From positions 2,054,539 to 2,068,017 of the forward strand of contig CP070839.1 of the NCBI GenBank assembly GCA_020341875.1: 13,479 nt of DNA. The letters are read 5' to 3'. This document shows positions 1 through 7,883 of the stretch, piece after piece. Under the pieces are notes generated by a model. It had not been told where the DNA came from and made no database searches. It worked only from the letters and a program-made list of their open reading frames with translations. This DNA is from Candidatus Zixiibacteriota bacterium (GTDB lineage: Bacteria > Zixibacteria > MSB-5A5 > SM1-73). The number at the start of each line of letters is the position of its first letter. The stretch's first letter is position 1. The position numbers and the translations under genes are program-made.

Positions 1-563
1 AAAAGGAAGTTCCGCAGGATTCGCGTGCCCTCTTCGGTGTGCGCCACCTCCGGATGAAACTGGAGTCCAAAGATCCTCTTGCTTTTGTTGCCTATGGCGG
101 CGAAAGGAATGTTCTCGGTGTGAGCCAGAACCTCGAATTGAGAAGGCAACGTGGAAAGATGATCCCCGTGACTCATCCATACCACGGTATCGGTTCTCAC
201 TTCCGAAAAGAGACCCTGGGCCTTGTCGATTTCAATAACGGCCTTACCGTATTCCCTCTTCTGCGATCTCTCCAACTCCCCGCCGAATAGTCTGCCGATG
301 AGCTGCAGCCCATAGCAGATTCCCAGAACCGGGACGCCCAGTTCAAAGACCCGTTTTTCACAGATGGGAGCGTCTTGATCGAAAACGCTCGAGGGGCCGC
401 CTGAGAGGACTATCCCTTTTAGGTTCTTGTCTCTGTACTCATCCGGGTCTCGATTGAAGGGAAGTATCTCACAGAACACCTTGTTTTCCCGGATGCGGCG
501 CGCGATCAGCTGGGTGTACTGCGATCCGAAGTCAAGTACGATTATGGTCTCGTCGTGCTTCAT
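1..563 (-). CDS. guaA: GMP synthase (glutamine-hydrolysing), N-terminal part
   Basis: Partial gene: the first 187 codons are present, the rest lies beyond the left edge. GuaA converts XMP to GMP using ATP and glutamine in the cytoplasm. The visible part is the class I glutamine amidotransferase domain. It opens MKHDETIIVLDFGSQYTQLI, has the nucleophile Cys83 in GICYGLQLIG, and the His170/Glu172 pair in LQFHPEV, so the Cys-His-Glu triad is intact. The MSHGD motif at 130-134 is also typical of GuaA. The ATP-pyrophosphatase and dimerisation domains are not visible, so a stand-alone amidotransferase subunit is formally possible but less likely. The start lies 8 bases after the nadB stop, which indicates co-transcription with nadB. 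I see no stop codon or frameshift in the visible part. Confidence 0.93.
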   Translation of the reverse strand, partial: MKHDETIIVLDFGSQYTQLIARRIRENKVFCEILPFNRDPDEYRDKNLKGIVLSGGPSSVFDQDAPICEKRVFELGVPVLGICYGLQLIGRLFGGELERSQKREYGKAVIEIDKAQGLFSEVRTDTVVWMSHGDHLSTLPSQFEVLAHTENIPFAAIGNKSKRIFGLQFHPEVAHTEEGTRILRNFL

Positions 564-571
564 CTTATCTC

Positions 572-2191
572 TTAAGCCTTCTTTGATTTCAGCACCGTAT
601 CCTTTATCCAGTTCTCATCGTCCCTGTCTGGATAGTCAATGTTGTAGTGCAGCCCACGGCTTTCCTTTCTTTTGAGAGCACATGCTATGATCAGCCTGGC
701 CACAGTGGCGATGTTTCTCAATTCGATCACGTCATAGGTTACCGGATTGATCTTGTAGAACTGGGTGATCTCGTCTAAGAGGATAGTGATTCTCTTTTTG
801 GCCTGCTCCAGACGGCGATTGGAGCGCACAATGCCGACGTAATCCCACATGAATTTCTGTATCCAGTCCCGGTTATGCGCGATGATCACCCACTCTTGCT
901 CATCGAACACTCCCTCCAAACTCCACGAGGGGATGTCCGGGAAGGAGAAGTCCCTCATGGACGAAAGTTTGTCTTTGGCACTGTTGGCGGAAAAGTGAGC
1001 ATAGGCAACTGCTTCCAGGAGGGAATTGGATGCCAGGCGGTTTGCCCCGTGCATTCCGGTGCAGGCCACCTCACCGCAGGCATAGAGGTTCTCTATTCCG
1101 GTTCTACCCTCAAGATCCGTGACTACGCCTCCGCAGATATAGTGAGCAGCGGGGACCACCGGGATCAAGTCCTTGGTTATGTCCAGACCCAGCGAGAGAC
1201 ATTTTCCATAAATGTTGGGGAACCTCAGCTTGATGAACTTCTGATCTAGGTGGGTGACGTCCAGATAGGCACATGAGTCTCCTCGCTTTTTCAGCTCGTA
1301 GTCGATGGCTCGCGCCACCACGTCGCGGGGGGCAAGCTCCTTGCGAGGATGATACCTCTCCATAAAGGCCACACCGGATTTCAGCCGCAGGATGCCCCCT
1401 TCTCCTCTCACCGCCTCGGAGATCAAAAAGGAGTTGCCCTCTTGGTGGTAAAGGGCAGTGGGGTGGAATTGGATGAATTCCAGGTTGGCCACCTCTGCTC
1501 CAGCCCGGTAGGCCATGGCCAATCCGTCGCCGGTGGCGATGGAGGGATTGGTAGTGTGAACGTACACCTTCCCGGCTCCACCACTTGCCAGCAAAGTCAC
1601 CTTTGCCAAACACGTGATGACCTGGTTGTTCTCCTTATCCAGAACGTAAGCGCCCCAGCACTTGATCTTCTCGTCAGGCTTACGGTGGTAGTCTTTGAGA
1701 TGATGCTGTGTGATCAGGTCGATGGCAATATGATCTTCAAGTATCTTAACGTTTGTTTTAGATTTGACGGCACGCAGGAGGGAGTTTTCCACCTCTTTTC
1801 CGGTGAGATCGGCGGCATGAGCCACGCGGTTCTTGGAGTGTCCGCCTTCCAGTCCCAGGTCATATTCCTCTTCCTTCCCTCTCTTCTTAGTGAAACGTAC
1901 CCCTATCTCCACCAGTTCCTCAATACAGCGCGGTCCTGCTTCCACCACCTTTTTCACCACCTCCGGATCGCACAGGCCGGCCCCTCCTTTCAATGTATCT
2001 TCAACGTGTAGCTCGAAGGAGTCGTCCTTGGCCAGGACCGATGCGATGCCTCCCTGAGCGTAGTTAGTGTTGGATTCAGAATCGTCCTTCTTGGTGACTA
2101 TGACCACCTCGCCGAACCCGGACGCTTTGAGGGCAAAGGAGAGGCCGCCAATGCCTGATCCGATCACCAAAAAGTCGGTTTTTATCTCCAT
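572..2191 (-). CDS. nadB: L-aspartate oxidase
   Basis: FAD-dependent oxidase making iminoaspartate from L-aspartate, the first step of de novo NAD synthesis; NadA then condenses the product into quinolinate. The 539-residue length matches the family (about 540). The N-terminus carries the dinucleotide-binding motif VIGSGIGGLSFALKA (9-23), followed by NYAQGGIA (43-50). Family substrate-binding residues are present: His243 in QFHPTAL, Arg289 in LAPRD and His350 in PAAHY, each within one residue of the E. coli numbering. ACGEVACTGMHGANRLASNS (371-390) closes the FAD site. These features separate NadB from succinate dehydrogenase/fumarate reductase flavoproteins. Its ATG directly follows the lpxK stop (TAAATG), so translation is probably coupled. 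nadA and nadC are not in the window. Confidence 0.96.
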   Translation of the reverse strand: MEIKTDFLVIGSGIGGLSFALKASGFGEVVIVTKKDDSESNTNYAQGGIASVLAKDDSFELHVEDTLKGGAGLCDPEVVKKVVEAGPRCIEELVEIGVRFTKKRGKEEEYDLGLEGGHSKNRVAHAADLTGKEVENSLLRAVKSKTNVKILEDHIAIDLITQHHLKDYHRKPDEKIKCWGAYVLDKENNQVITCLAKVTLLASGGAGKVYVHTTNPSIATGDGLAMAYRAGAEVANLEFIQFHPTALYHQEGNSFLISEAVRGEGGILRLKSGVAFMERYHPRKELAPRDVVARAIDYELKKRGDSCAYLDVTHLDQKFIKLRFPNIYGKCLSLGLDITKDLIPVVPAAHYICGGVVTDLEGRTGIENLYACGEVACTGMHGANRLASNSLLEAVAYAHFSANSAKDKLSSMRDFSFPDIPSWSLEGVFDEQEWVIIAHNRDWIQKFMWDYVGIVRSNRRLEQAKKRITILLDEITQFYKINPVTYDVIELRNIATVARLIIACALKRKESRGLHYNIDYPDRDDENWIKDTVLKSKKA

Positions 2192-3274
2192 TTATATCTT
2201 CCCCTTGACTTTCCTTAGAAGTACTTCCTCTCCGCTGGTTACCTTCAAATCGATCTTCAGCACGTAAATGGGAATCTTCGGCTCGTTTATCAAAGGTATA
2301 CGCACCGAATCCTTCTCCGTGGTGATAATAAGGTCGAGGCCCAGGTTTTCTGCCTCCCGGATCAGTTCGAGGACATCTTCATTCTCATAAGCGAAGTGAT
2401 CTGAGAACTTTCGGTGCCTCAGGATTTGGATTCCGAGTTGTCTCAACGTATTTTCGAACGACAAAGGATTTCCGATGCCGGAAAAGGCTAACACTTTCTT
2501 GTTCTCCACTTCGCTCGTCGGAATCAGAGAGCCGTTCGACACCTTTTCAATTGAGCGAACCTCGTACATCGACTCGACTATCGGAGCTTTTGGGTTATGT
2601 CTCCTTAGAATCTCGATCAACTTATCCTTACGGGAGCCCTGATCCGTTTTGGTCAATACAAAAACGTCCGCCCTTTTCAGGGAAGTCAAGGGCTCCCTGA
2701 GGGGACCGGCAGGGAGCAGTCTGCCATTTCCGAAAGGATTGACCGAGTCGATCACCACAACATCCAGGTCGCGGAATAGCCCCAGATGTTGAAATCCGTC
2801 GTCCAACACTACTGTTTGTGTGCCGTGTTTTCCAACCGCATAATCACCGGAGGCACATCTGTTCTTGGACACGATTATGGGAATGCCCGACAGCCGGCGT
2901 GCCAGAAGATAGGGCTCGTCTCCCACGTCACTCCACTTGACTTGACGATGAATATGCTGCGTTAGTTCAACCATCTCTTTTTTCTTGCGTTTGTAGCCTC
3001 TGGTGAGTATGGCCACTTTCTCGCCCCGAGCCTTGAGCTTTTCTGTCAGATAGATCACCAGAGGCGTCTTTCCGGTCCCGCCCACGGTGATGTTTCCCAC
3101 GCTGATTACCTTTGAGGGCAGCTTGGTTTGTCTGCGCAAGCCGTGTCGGTAAAGCAAGACCCTTACGCCGCACCCCAATCGATATAACAGAGAGAAAGAA
3201 GATAGGAACATCAGTGCCACCGCCCTGAGCGGTCCTTTCTTTTTTCTCTGACCGGGCTGGAATAGGTCTTTCAT
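2192..3274 (-). CDS. lpxK: Tetraacyldisaccharide 4'-kinase
   Basis: LpxK phosphorylates the 4' position of the tetraacyl-disaccharide 1-phosphate to give lipid IVA, at the cytoplasmic face of the inner membrane. The 360-residue protein has an N-terminal amphipathic/hydrophobic segment (about 15-42), then the family P-loop in SVGNITVGGTGKTPL (58-72, Walker A GGTGKT 65-70), TRGYKR (91-96) and the conserved DDGFQH (158-163). GPLREP (190-195) is also a family motif. It is somewhat longer than E. coli LpxK (328 residues), with extra charged residues at the start. Four bases separate it from the waaA stop, and its stop abuts the nadB start. This places it in the packed waaA-lpxK-nadB-guaA unit. Confidence 0.95.
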   Translation of the reverse strand: MKDLFQPGQRKKKGPLRAVALMFLSSFSLLYRLGCGVRVLLYRHGLRRQTKLPSKVISVGNITVGGTGKTPLVIYLTEKLKARGEKVAILTRGYKRKKKEMVELTQHIHRQVKWSDVGDEPYLLARRLSGIPIIVSKNRCASGDYAVGKHGTQTVVLDDGFQHLGLFRDLDVVVIDSVNPFGNGRLLPAGPLREPLTSLKRADVFVLTKTDQGSRKDKLIEILRRHNPKAPIVESMYEVRSIEKVSNGSLIPTSEVENKKVLAFSGIGNPLSFENTLRQLGIQILRHRKFSDHFAYENEDVLELIREAENLGLDLIITTEKDSVRIPLINEPKIPIYVLKIDLKVTSGEEVLLRKVKGKI

Positions 3275-3278
3275 CTGC

Positions 3279-4592
3279 TCAGTCTTCGTCCAGGAGGGAG
3301 AAGATCAGATCTGCCGTTCTCCGGGAGACTCCGGTCTTCTTCTGAACGGCTTCTCTTGCGTTTTTTCCGACTTCTATTCTTCTTGGGTTATCCGAAAGAA
3401 GGTTAGACAGATCGAGGTAAAGCTGTTCTGCGTCCTCGACCTGAATGCCGCCTCCGGATTCAATCAGAATCTTAGCCTCCTCCCTGGAATTACCCACATG
3501 AGGTCCGAAAAGAACCGGGACCCCGTGAATGGCCGGTTCCAAAAGATTGTGTCCTCCCACCGGCACCAGGCTGCCTCCCACAAAGGCGACATCGGCCAGC
3601 GAGTAGATCTTAAAGAGCTCCCCGATGGTATCCAGAATGATCACGCTGTGATCCGCAACGCAGACTTCCTGGTTGGGACGCGCATCCGAGGCAAGATGAT
3701 CCAGCCGGCTTCTTCTCACGAAGTGCATCTGATGATCGGAGAGCACCCCTTCTATTGCCCTTAGCCGATCCAGATGTCGTGGTGCCAGGACGAAGAGCAG
3801 GTTCTCATTCTCCTGCAACAACCTCTTGAAGACCGGAATCAGCATGCTTTCCTCTCCCGACCGCACGCTCCCACCGATAACCACCTTGCAGTGGTCGGGA
3901 ATACGTAATTCTCTCCTTAACCCCTTGATCTCCTGTGTTTGACTGGTAAAGAGCAGGCGATCGAACTTGAGATTTCCCGTTACCTCGATCTTTTCCGGGT
4001 CTGCCCCAAGAAGCATTATCCTTTTCTTGTGCTCCTCCGACTGCATACATAGAAGATCAACGTAAGAAAGTGTTCGCTTCAAAAGGCTTTTCACCAGCAG
4101 ATACCTGCTTAAGGAGGATTCGGAGATGCGTCCGTTGACCAAAGTTATGGGACATCCTCCCCTTTTCGCCTCCCTAATCAGGTTGGGCCAGAGCTCGGTC
4201 TCCACCAGAATCAGAGCCTTCGGCTCTATTCGGTCCAAGGTCCTGCGAACGAATCTTCTGAGGTCTACGGGAAGAAAGAACACCACTTCAATTCCCTCCA
4301 ATAGTCTCTCCGCCTCCCGTCTGCCGGTTTTGGTGACCGTCGACACCACAATGGCACATTCCGGACGCTTTCTCTTAATCTGAGGTATGATGGTGGATAA
4401 GACCTTCACCTCGCCGACAGAGGCGGCGTGAAACCAGATCACCTTCCTGCCGGCAAGCTTTTCCGTCTTCTCCTGGCGAAGCCTTCCCATTCTTTCCCTA
4501 ACCCCATGTTTTCCCAGAGCTGCGCGCAACAGGAGATAGGGAAAGGCAATCACGAAGGCGATATTCAGAATGAGATTGTAGAGTGCGTACAT
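3279..4592 (-). CDS. waaA: 3-deoxy-D-manno-octulosonic acid (Kdo) transferase
   Basis: WaaA (KdtA) transfers Kdo from CMP-Kdo onto lipid IVA, linking lipid A to the core; it is a monotopic inner-membrane GT-B enzyme (GT30). The 437 residues fit the family. A hydrophobic anchor covers about residues 5-25. Glu33 in VRERMG is the likely catalytic base, by position and motif. Typical motifs follow: WFHAASVGE (53-61), ETELWPN (131-137), VTGNLKFD (204-211) and the CMP-Kdo-binding C-terminal stretch around VGGHNLLEP (345-353) and FGPHVGN (362-368). Whether it adds one or two Kdo units cannot be told. No Shine-Dalgarno sequence is evident before the ATG; a T-rich stretch and a large palindrome (4618-4649) lie upstream instead. 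Confidence 0.95.
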   Translation of the reverse strand: MYALYNLILNIAFVIAFPYLLLRAALGKHGVRERMGRLRQEKTEKLAGRKVIWFHAASVGEVKVLSTIIPQIKRKRPECAIVVSTVTKTGRREAERLLEGIEVVFFLPVDLRRFVRRTLDRIEPKALILVETELWPNLIREAKRGGCPITLVNGRISESSLSRYLLVKSLLKRTLSYVDLLCMQSEEHKKRIMLLGADPEKIEVTGNLKFDRLLFTSQTQEIKGLRRELRIPDHCKVVIGGSVRSGEESMLIPVFKRLLQENENLLFVLAPRHLDRLRAIEGVLSDHQMHFVRRSRLDHLASDARPNQEVCVADHSVIILDTIGELFKIYSLADVAFVGGSLVPVGGHNLLEPAIHGVPVLFGPHVGNSREEAKILIESGGGIQVEDAEQLYLDLSNLLSDNPRRIEVGKNAREAVQKKTGVSRRTADLIFSLLDED

Positions 4593-4617
4593 ATTTGAAA
4601 AAACTGATTGTTGAGGT

Positions 4618-4649
4618 GACCGGAACCTAACTTGAGTTAGGTTCCGGTC
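4618..4649. repeat. Perfect 15-bp-arm palindrome, ACCTAA family copy 1
   Basis: The arms GACCGGAACCTAACT and AGTTAGGTTCCGGTC are perfect reverse complements around a 2-base centre (TG). It lies between the DUF374 acyltransferase gene and waaA, and its left half on the minus strand encodes the last codons and the TAA stop of the acyltransferase. Two related palindromes occur at 7884-7911 and 11618-11640. On the minus strand a T6 run follows about 14 bases later, which is too far for a classical terminator. It could be a dispersed palindromic repeat, a protein-binding site or a transcription-ending hairpin. Confidence 0.85.
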
Positions 4650-5332
4650 CTGGATTGGCCTGAGTGTGAAAAATAGTCGTCCGCCTTTTCGGTCAACTCC
4701 GACATTCGCTGTTCAAGTTCTCTTCTCTTCTCCTCCAATTGCTCGGGTGCAGATTCGGGCGGCACACAAATTGGCTCGCCTAACATGATGACGGTCTTTG
4801 AAAAGGGCTTGGGAATCAGGAACCGGTCCCAGGAGTAGAGGTCCCAGCGATTCCTAGCCGAATTGGTTATCGGAACGATGGGCATTCCGCTCCTCTGGGC
4901 CACGTATATGATTCCCGGATGAACCTTGAATCCCGGCCCCTTGGGCCCGTCAGGCGTCACCGCCACGTCGAAGCCCGCCACGGTTCTGTCACACATCTCG
5001 AAGAGCGCCTTGGATCCGCCACGGGTGGTGGACCCTCTGAGCGAGACGAACCCCAGTCTATGAATTATGCGAGCTATGTACTCACCATCCCGATGCTGGC
5101 TGATTAAGACATGTATCTTCCTTTTGCGGTGAGAATAGGTGAAAATGAGCATCCTGCCGTGCCAGAAGGCATAGATCACGGATTTGTTCTCTCTTCTTAT
5201 CCGGTCGAGATTCTCCTCTCCCACCCATTCGATCCTCAACGTTTTCCCGAGTAGGTAGATCAGGATGGGGCCTAGATAAGATGCTAAGAACACGAGGAAT
5301 CTATCTCTAATACGTTTAAACCGCTTTCTCAT
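4637..5332 (-). CDS. DUF374 lysophospholipid acyltransferase-like protein, probable lipid A acyltransferase
   Basis: A 231-residue membrane-associated acyltransferase of the DUF374 (LPLAT) family. It has a basic start and a hydrophobic segment (about 11-30), then FWHGRML (56-62), RGSTTRGG (99-106), TPDGPKGP (126-133) and PIVPI (151-155). These are the family's hallmark motifs, with HGR replacing the HX4D box of LpxL-type enzymes. The DUF374 enzyme LpxJ of Helicobacter/Campylobacter is a lipid A secondary acyltransferase. Its place between lpxB and waaA suggests the same kind of role here; which position or acyl chain it uses cannot be read. A Glu-rich, probably helical tail (about 196-220) follows. 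The final residues (RTGT) and the stop codon are encoded inside a palindromic repeat, so the C-terminus may be recently altered. Confidence 0.85.
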   Translation of the reverse strand: MRKRFKRIRDRFLVFLASYLGPILIYLLGKTLRIEWVGEENLDRIRRENKSVIYAFWHGRMLIFTYSHRKRKIHVLISQHRDGEYIARIIHRLGFVSLRGSTTRGGSKALFEMCDRTVAGFDVAVTPDGPKGPGFKVHPGIIYVAQRSGMPIVPITNSARNRWDLYSWDRFLIPKPFSKTVIMLGEPICVPPESAPEQLEEKRRELEQRMSELTEKADDYFSHSGQSRTGT

Positions 5333-5344
5333 TCATCAATCAAC

Positions 5345-5368
5345 GGTTGAGTTTTAAAACCTCAAACC
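5345..5368. repeat. Imperfect palindrome between lpxB and the acyltransferase gene
   Basis: The sequence centres on GTTTTAAAAC with flanks GGTTGAG and CTCAAACC. It would be a perfect 26-base palindrome if two bases had not been lost from the left arm. It fills the middle of the 70-base gap between lpxB and the DUF374 gene. It is unrelated in sequence to the ACCTAA family. No T-run follows on the minus strand, so it is not a standard terminator. Confidence 0.5.
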
Positions 5369-5402
5369 AGGTCGGGCGCAGGTCTTTGGCATTGACCGTC
5401 TT

Positions 5403-6575
5403 TCACGATCTCGTGGACTCGCGCCGCTCTGATTGGGATCCGAGTACCTGCATGACGATTTCAGCCGCTCTACTGGATGCTCCCACTTCACCCAGCCTCT
5501 CCTTTACCTGGCCCAGCTCGTTTTGAATGGTCCTGTATCTCTCTTTCTCGGTGAGAATCTCGTACATCTCCTCAGCGATTCGAGCGGGAACCGCTCTGTT
5601 CTGGACGAATTCGGGGACTACGCGTTTGCCGGCCACCACATTGGCCAAGGCTATGTTGCGTATACTGACAAGGCTCTTTGCCACCAGGTAAGTCCAGAAG
5701 CTGGTTCTGTACAATACCATAAACGGGGTGCCCAAAATGGCACACTCCAGAGTGGCGGAACCGGAGGCGATGAGAAGCAGATCAGCATGCTTCATCAAAT
5801 CGTAAGTGAGATTCTCCACAATCTCTGCTTGGAAGCCGGCAACGTTTTGTAGGTTCTGAATCTCATCCTTGTTGATGGTGGGGGCCAGTCCCAGAAGCAC
5901 CTTTAGGTTTTTGGCTCTGGTCTGGAGAAGCCTGCAGGATTCAAGCATGATGGGCAGAATCTTCTCCACCTCCTGCCACCTGGAGCCGGGGAGGAGTCCC
6001 ACCGTGGTCTCGTTTTTTCTGATGTCGAATTTCCTTCGGAAATCCTCAAGCGACAGTACGGGCCTGGTTACCTCCAGAAACGGATGGCCCACAAACTCGC
6101 AGTCGATATCGAATCTGTCGTAAATCTCCTTCTCGAAGGGCAGGATCACCACCATCTTGTCTATGAGTCCCTGCATCTTCTTCACCCTGTTTCCACCCCA
6201 GGCCCATACCTGCGGACTGATGTAGTAAACCACGGGTATCCTTAGTTCCTTGATCCTTCTGGCGAATCTCAAATTGAACCCGGGATAATCAATCAATATC
6301 GCCAGGTCTGGCTTTCGGGTTTCAGCTGTCGAGACCATGGACTTCATGACCCGCCTGACAAAGCTCAGATTCTTCAGCACCTCAAAGAAGCCCATGAAGG
6401 CGAGCTTATCCACATGGAAGATGAGCTCCACCCCCTCCCTTTTCATCTTATCCCCGCCTATGCCGAAGATCTCCAGCCCCGGGCTCCTTTTTCGCAGTTC
6501 TCTCACCAGGCCGGAGCCGTGCAGATCACCGGATGCCTCTCCGGCTATCATCAGTATCTTCCTCGGTTCATCCAT
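5403..6575 (-). CDS. lpxB: Lipid-A-disaccharide synthase
   Basis: LpxB joins lipid X and UDP-2,3-diacylglucosamine into the beta-1,6 disaccharide of lipid A, a GT19 peripheral inner-membrane enzyme. The 390 residues match the family. Motifs: MIAGEASGDLHG (9-20), IDYPGFN (95-101, with Asp96 matching the essential Asp98 of E. coli by motif), YISPQVWAWG (118-127), VGHP (162-165), LLPGSR (194-199) and the donor-binding SGSATLEC (271-278). The chosen ATG puts the first motif at the usual distance from the start, but no good ribosome binding site precedes it; a 12-bp-stem hairpin (6593-6618) ends about 17 bases upstream. The tail (about 380-390) is Arg/Ser/Glu-rich and poorly conserved in appearance. 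Together with the upstream oxidoreductase it forms a unit transcribed from the promoter at 7803-7831. Confidence 0.96.
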   Translation of the reverse strand: MDEPRKILMIAGEASGDLHGSGLVRELRKRSPGLEIFGIGGDKMKREGVELIFHVDKLAFMGFFEVLKNLSFVRRVMKSMVSTAETRKPDLAILIDYPGFNLRFARRIKELRIPVVYYISPQVWAWGGNRVKKMQGLIDKMVVILPFEKEIYDRFDIDCEFVGHPFLEVTRPVLSLEDFRRKFDIRKNETTVGLLPGSRWQEVEKILPIMLESCRLLQTRAKNLKVLLGLAPTINKDEIQNLQNVAGFQAEIVENLTYDLMKHADLLLIASGSATLECAILGTPFMVLYRTSFWTYLVAKSLVSIRNIALANVVAGKRVVPEFVQNRAVPARIAEEMYEILTEKERYRTIQNELGQVKERLGEVGASSRAAEIVMQVLGSQSERRESTRS

Positions 6576-6592
6576 TGGGGATCACGATTTTG

Positions 6593-6618
6593 GAGTGTTC
6601 GCCTTTAGGCGAACACTC
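6593..6618. repeat. Perfect 12-bp-arm palindrome before lpxB
   Basis: GAGTGTTCGCCT and AGGCGAACACTC are exact reverse complements separated by two bases. It sits in the 120-base gap between the oxidoreductase gene and lpxB, ending 17 bases before the lpxB ATG. As minus-strand RNA it would make an 11-12 bp GC-rich hairpin with a tiny loop, directly before the translation start. There is no T-run, so it is not a standard terminator. A role as an mRNA stability or translation element, a regulator site or a dispersed repeat is possible. Confidence 0.8.
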
Positions 6619-6695
6619 TGAGGGCTCCTGATGGTCTCAACTCCCCAGTCAAGGTGAAATCACGTATCTCGCTTGAGCGCGATCTGGCACTCCAG

Positions 6696-7709
6696 CTAAA
6701 GTCCGGCACTGCGCTTTCTGTGTTTCTCAGCCTTTTCTCTTATCTTCAGCGCAACCTCCAGTGCTCGTTTGCCGTCTTCTCCGGTGACTTTAGGCGAGGT
6801 TCGGGTTCGGACCGCCTGCAGGAACGACTCGATCTCTGAGGTCAGCATATCCTGGTCATCTGTCTTCGGTCTTTCGTAAATTACGCTCTTGCCCACCTTC
6901 TCCACCGGGATGCTTCCCACCACTGTCTTTTTCGCATTTTCATCCGAGGGAATCTGACTGGCCTCCACCAGCCTGTAGATTTCGACTGATTTGCTCAAGA
7001 AATCCAGGGACACGTACGAGTCCTTCTCGAAGAGCCTCATTTTGCGCAGAGATCTGGCCGAGATACGGCTGGCGGTGACGTTGGCCACACACCCGTTTTC
7101 AAAGCTGATCCGGGCGTTGCAGATGTCCTGGCTTTCGGCAATGACCGGCACACCTACGGCCTCGATGTTGGATATCCGGCTCTTGACCAGACTGAGGATC
7201 AGATCTATGTCGTGGATCATCAAATCCAGAATGACCGCCACGTCGGTTCCGCGGGGGTTGAACTGGGCCATGCGATGGGATTCGATGAACTTTGGATCCA
7301 CCGGGCGCTTTTCTATGGCCTGAAGAGCCGGATTAAACCTCTCGATGTGACCCACCTGGAAAATCGCACCCTTCTTTCGGGCGAGGTTGACCAGTTCTTC
7401 TGCCTGCTCTACGGTTTCCGTTATGGGCTTTTCGATCAAAAGATCTTTTCCGCTCTCCAGTATCCTTTTTGCCAGTGGATGATGTGCCGTGGTAGGAACC
7501 ACCAGGCTGAGTGCGTCTGTCTGTTCCAGAAGCTGGTCTAAGTTGTCAAATGATTTCGTACCGTATTCCTGTGCTACTCGTCGACACTTCTCGGCGTCTA
7601 TGTCGTTGACCCCCACCAGCTCTGCTTCCTGAATCTGAGAGAGAATCCTGGCATGATGATTACCCAGGTGGCCAACCCCCACAACTCCAACTCTTGTCTT
7701 CTCCGGCAT
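6696..7709 (-). CDS. Gfo/Idh/MocA-family NAD(P)-dependent oxidoreductase, possible nucleotide-sugar 3-dehydrogenase (GnnA-like)
   Basis: The 337-residue protein has an N-terminal Rossmann domain with GVVGVGHLGNHHA (8-20), the catalytic-lysine motif EKPI (93-96), GHIERFNP (120-127), and DLMIHDIDL (162-170) with the likely catalytic His166. A C-terminal alpha/beta substrate domain follows. This is the standard Gfo/Idh/MocA layout. Lying between lpxA and lpxB, it may act on UDP-GlcNAc or a derivative. GnnA, which oxidises UDP-GlcNAc at C3 on the way to diamino-sugar lipid A, belongs to this family, but its partner aminotransferase GnnB is not in the window, so the substrate is only an inference. 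The start is supported by a GAGGG ribosome binding site 4 bases upstream and by a promoter about 95-120 bases upstream. Confidence 0.85.
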   Translation of the reverse strand: MPEKTRVGVVGVGHLGNHHARILSQIQEAELVGVNDIDAEKCRRVAQEYGTKSFDNLDQLLEQTDALSLVVPTTAHHPLAKRILESGKDLLIEKPITETVEQAEELVNLARKKGAIFQVGHIERFNPALQAIEKRPVDPKFIESHRMAQFNPRGTDVAVILDLMIHDIDLILSLVKSRISNIEAVGVPVIAESQDICNARISFENGCVANVTASRISARSLRKMRLFEKDSYVSLDFLSKSVEIYRLVEASQIPSDENAKKTVVGSIPVEKVGKSVIYERPKTDDQDMLTSEIESFLQAVRTRTSPKVTGEDGKRALEVALKIREKAEKHRKRSAGL

Positions 7710-7802
7710 TTGCCCTCTTCAGAATGGTTTCGACACAATGCTAGATTCTGCTTTTTCAATCAGCGAAGGTTTGACTTCTCCTGATGCGCAAAGCCACGTC
7801 GC

Positions 7803-7831
7803 AATATAATGATCTGTGGACGTCAAGTCAA
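7803..7831 (-). promoter_or_regulatory. Sigma-70-type promoter for the oxidoreductase-lpxB unit
   Basis: On the minus strand TTGACT (7826-7831) is followed by exactly 17 bases and TATATT (7803-7808). Transcription would begin near 7796, giving a leader of about 85 bases before the ATG at 7709. It lies downstream of a terminator, as expected for a new unit. Confidence 0.65.
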
Positions 7832-7883
7832 CACGACTCAAAATGCCAACAATGTGAGATCAGGAAAGGCTGCCTTAGGTTAA

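Noticed and set aside
1349..2011. Plus-strand 220-residue open frame within nadB
   Set aside because: It is antisense to nadB, which is certain, and has no recognisable domain.
4593..4649. Palindrome plus T-run before waaA as a classical terminator
   Set aside because: The T6 run begins about 14 bases after the stem, too far for standard rho-independent termination; kept only as a palindrome.
7803..7827. Alternative -35 box TTGACG for the oxidoreductase promoter
   Set aside because: It would leave a spacer of about 12 bases; the overlapping TTGACT gives exactly 17.
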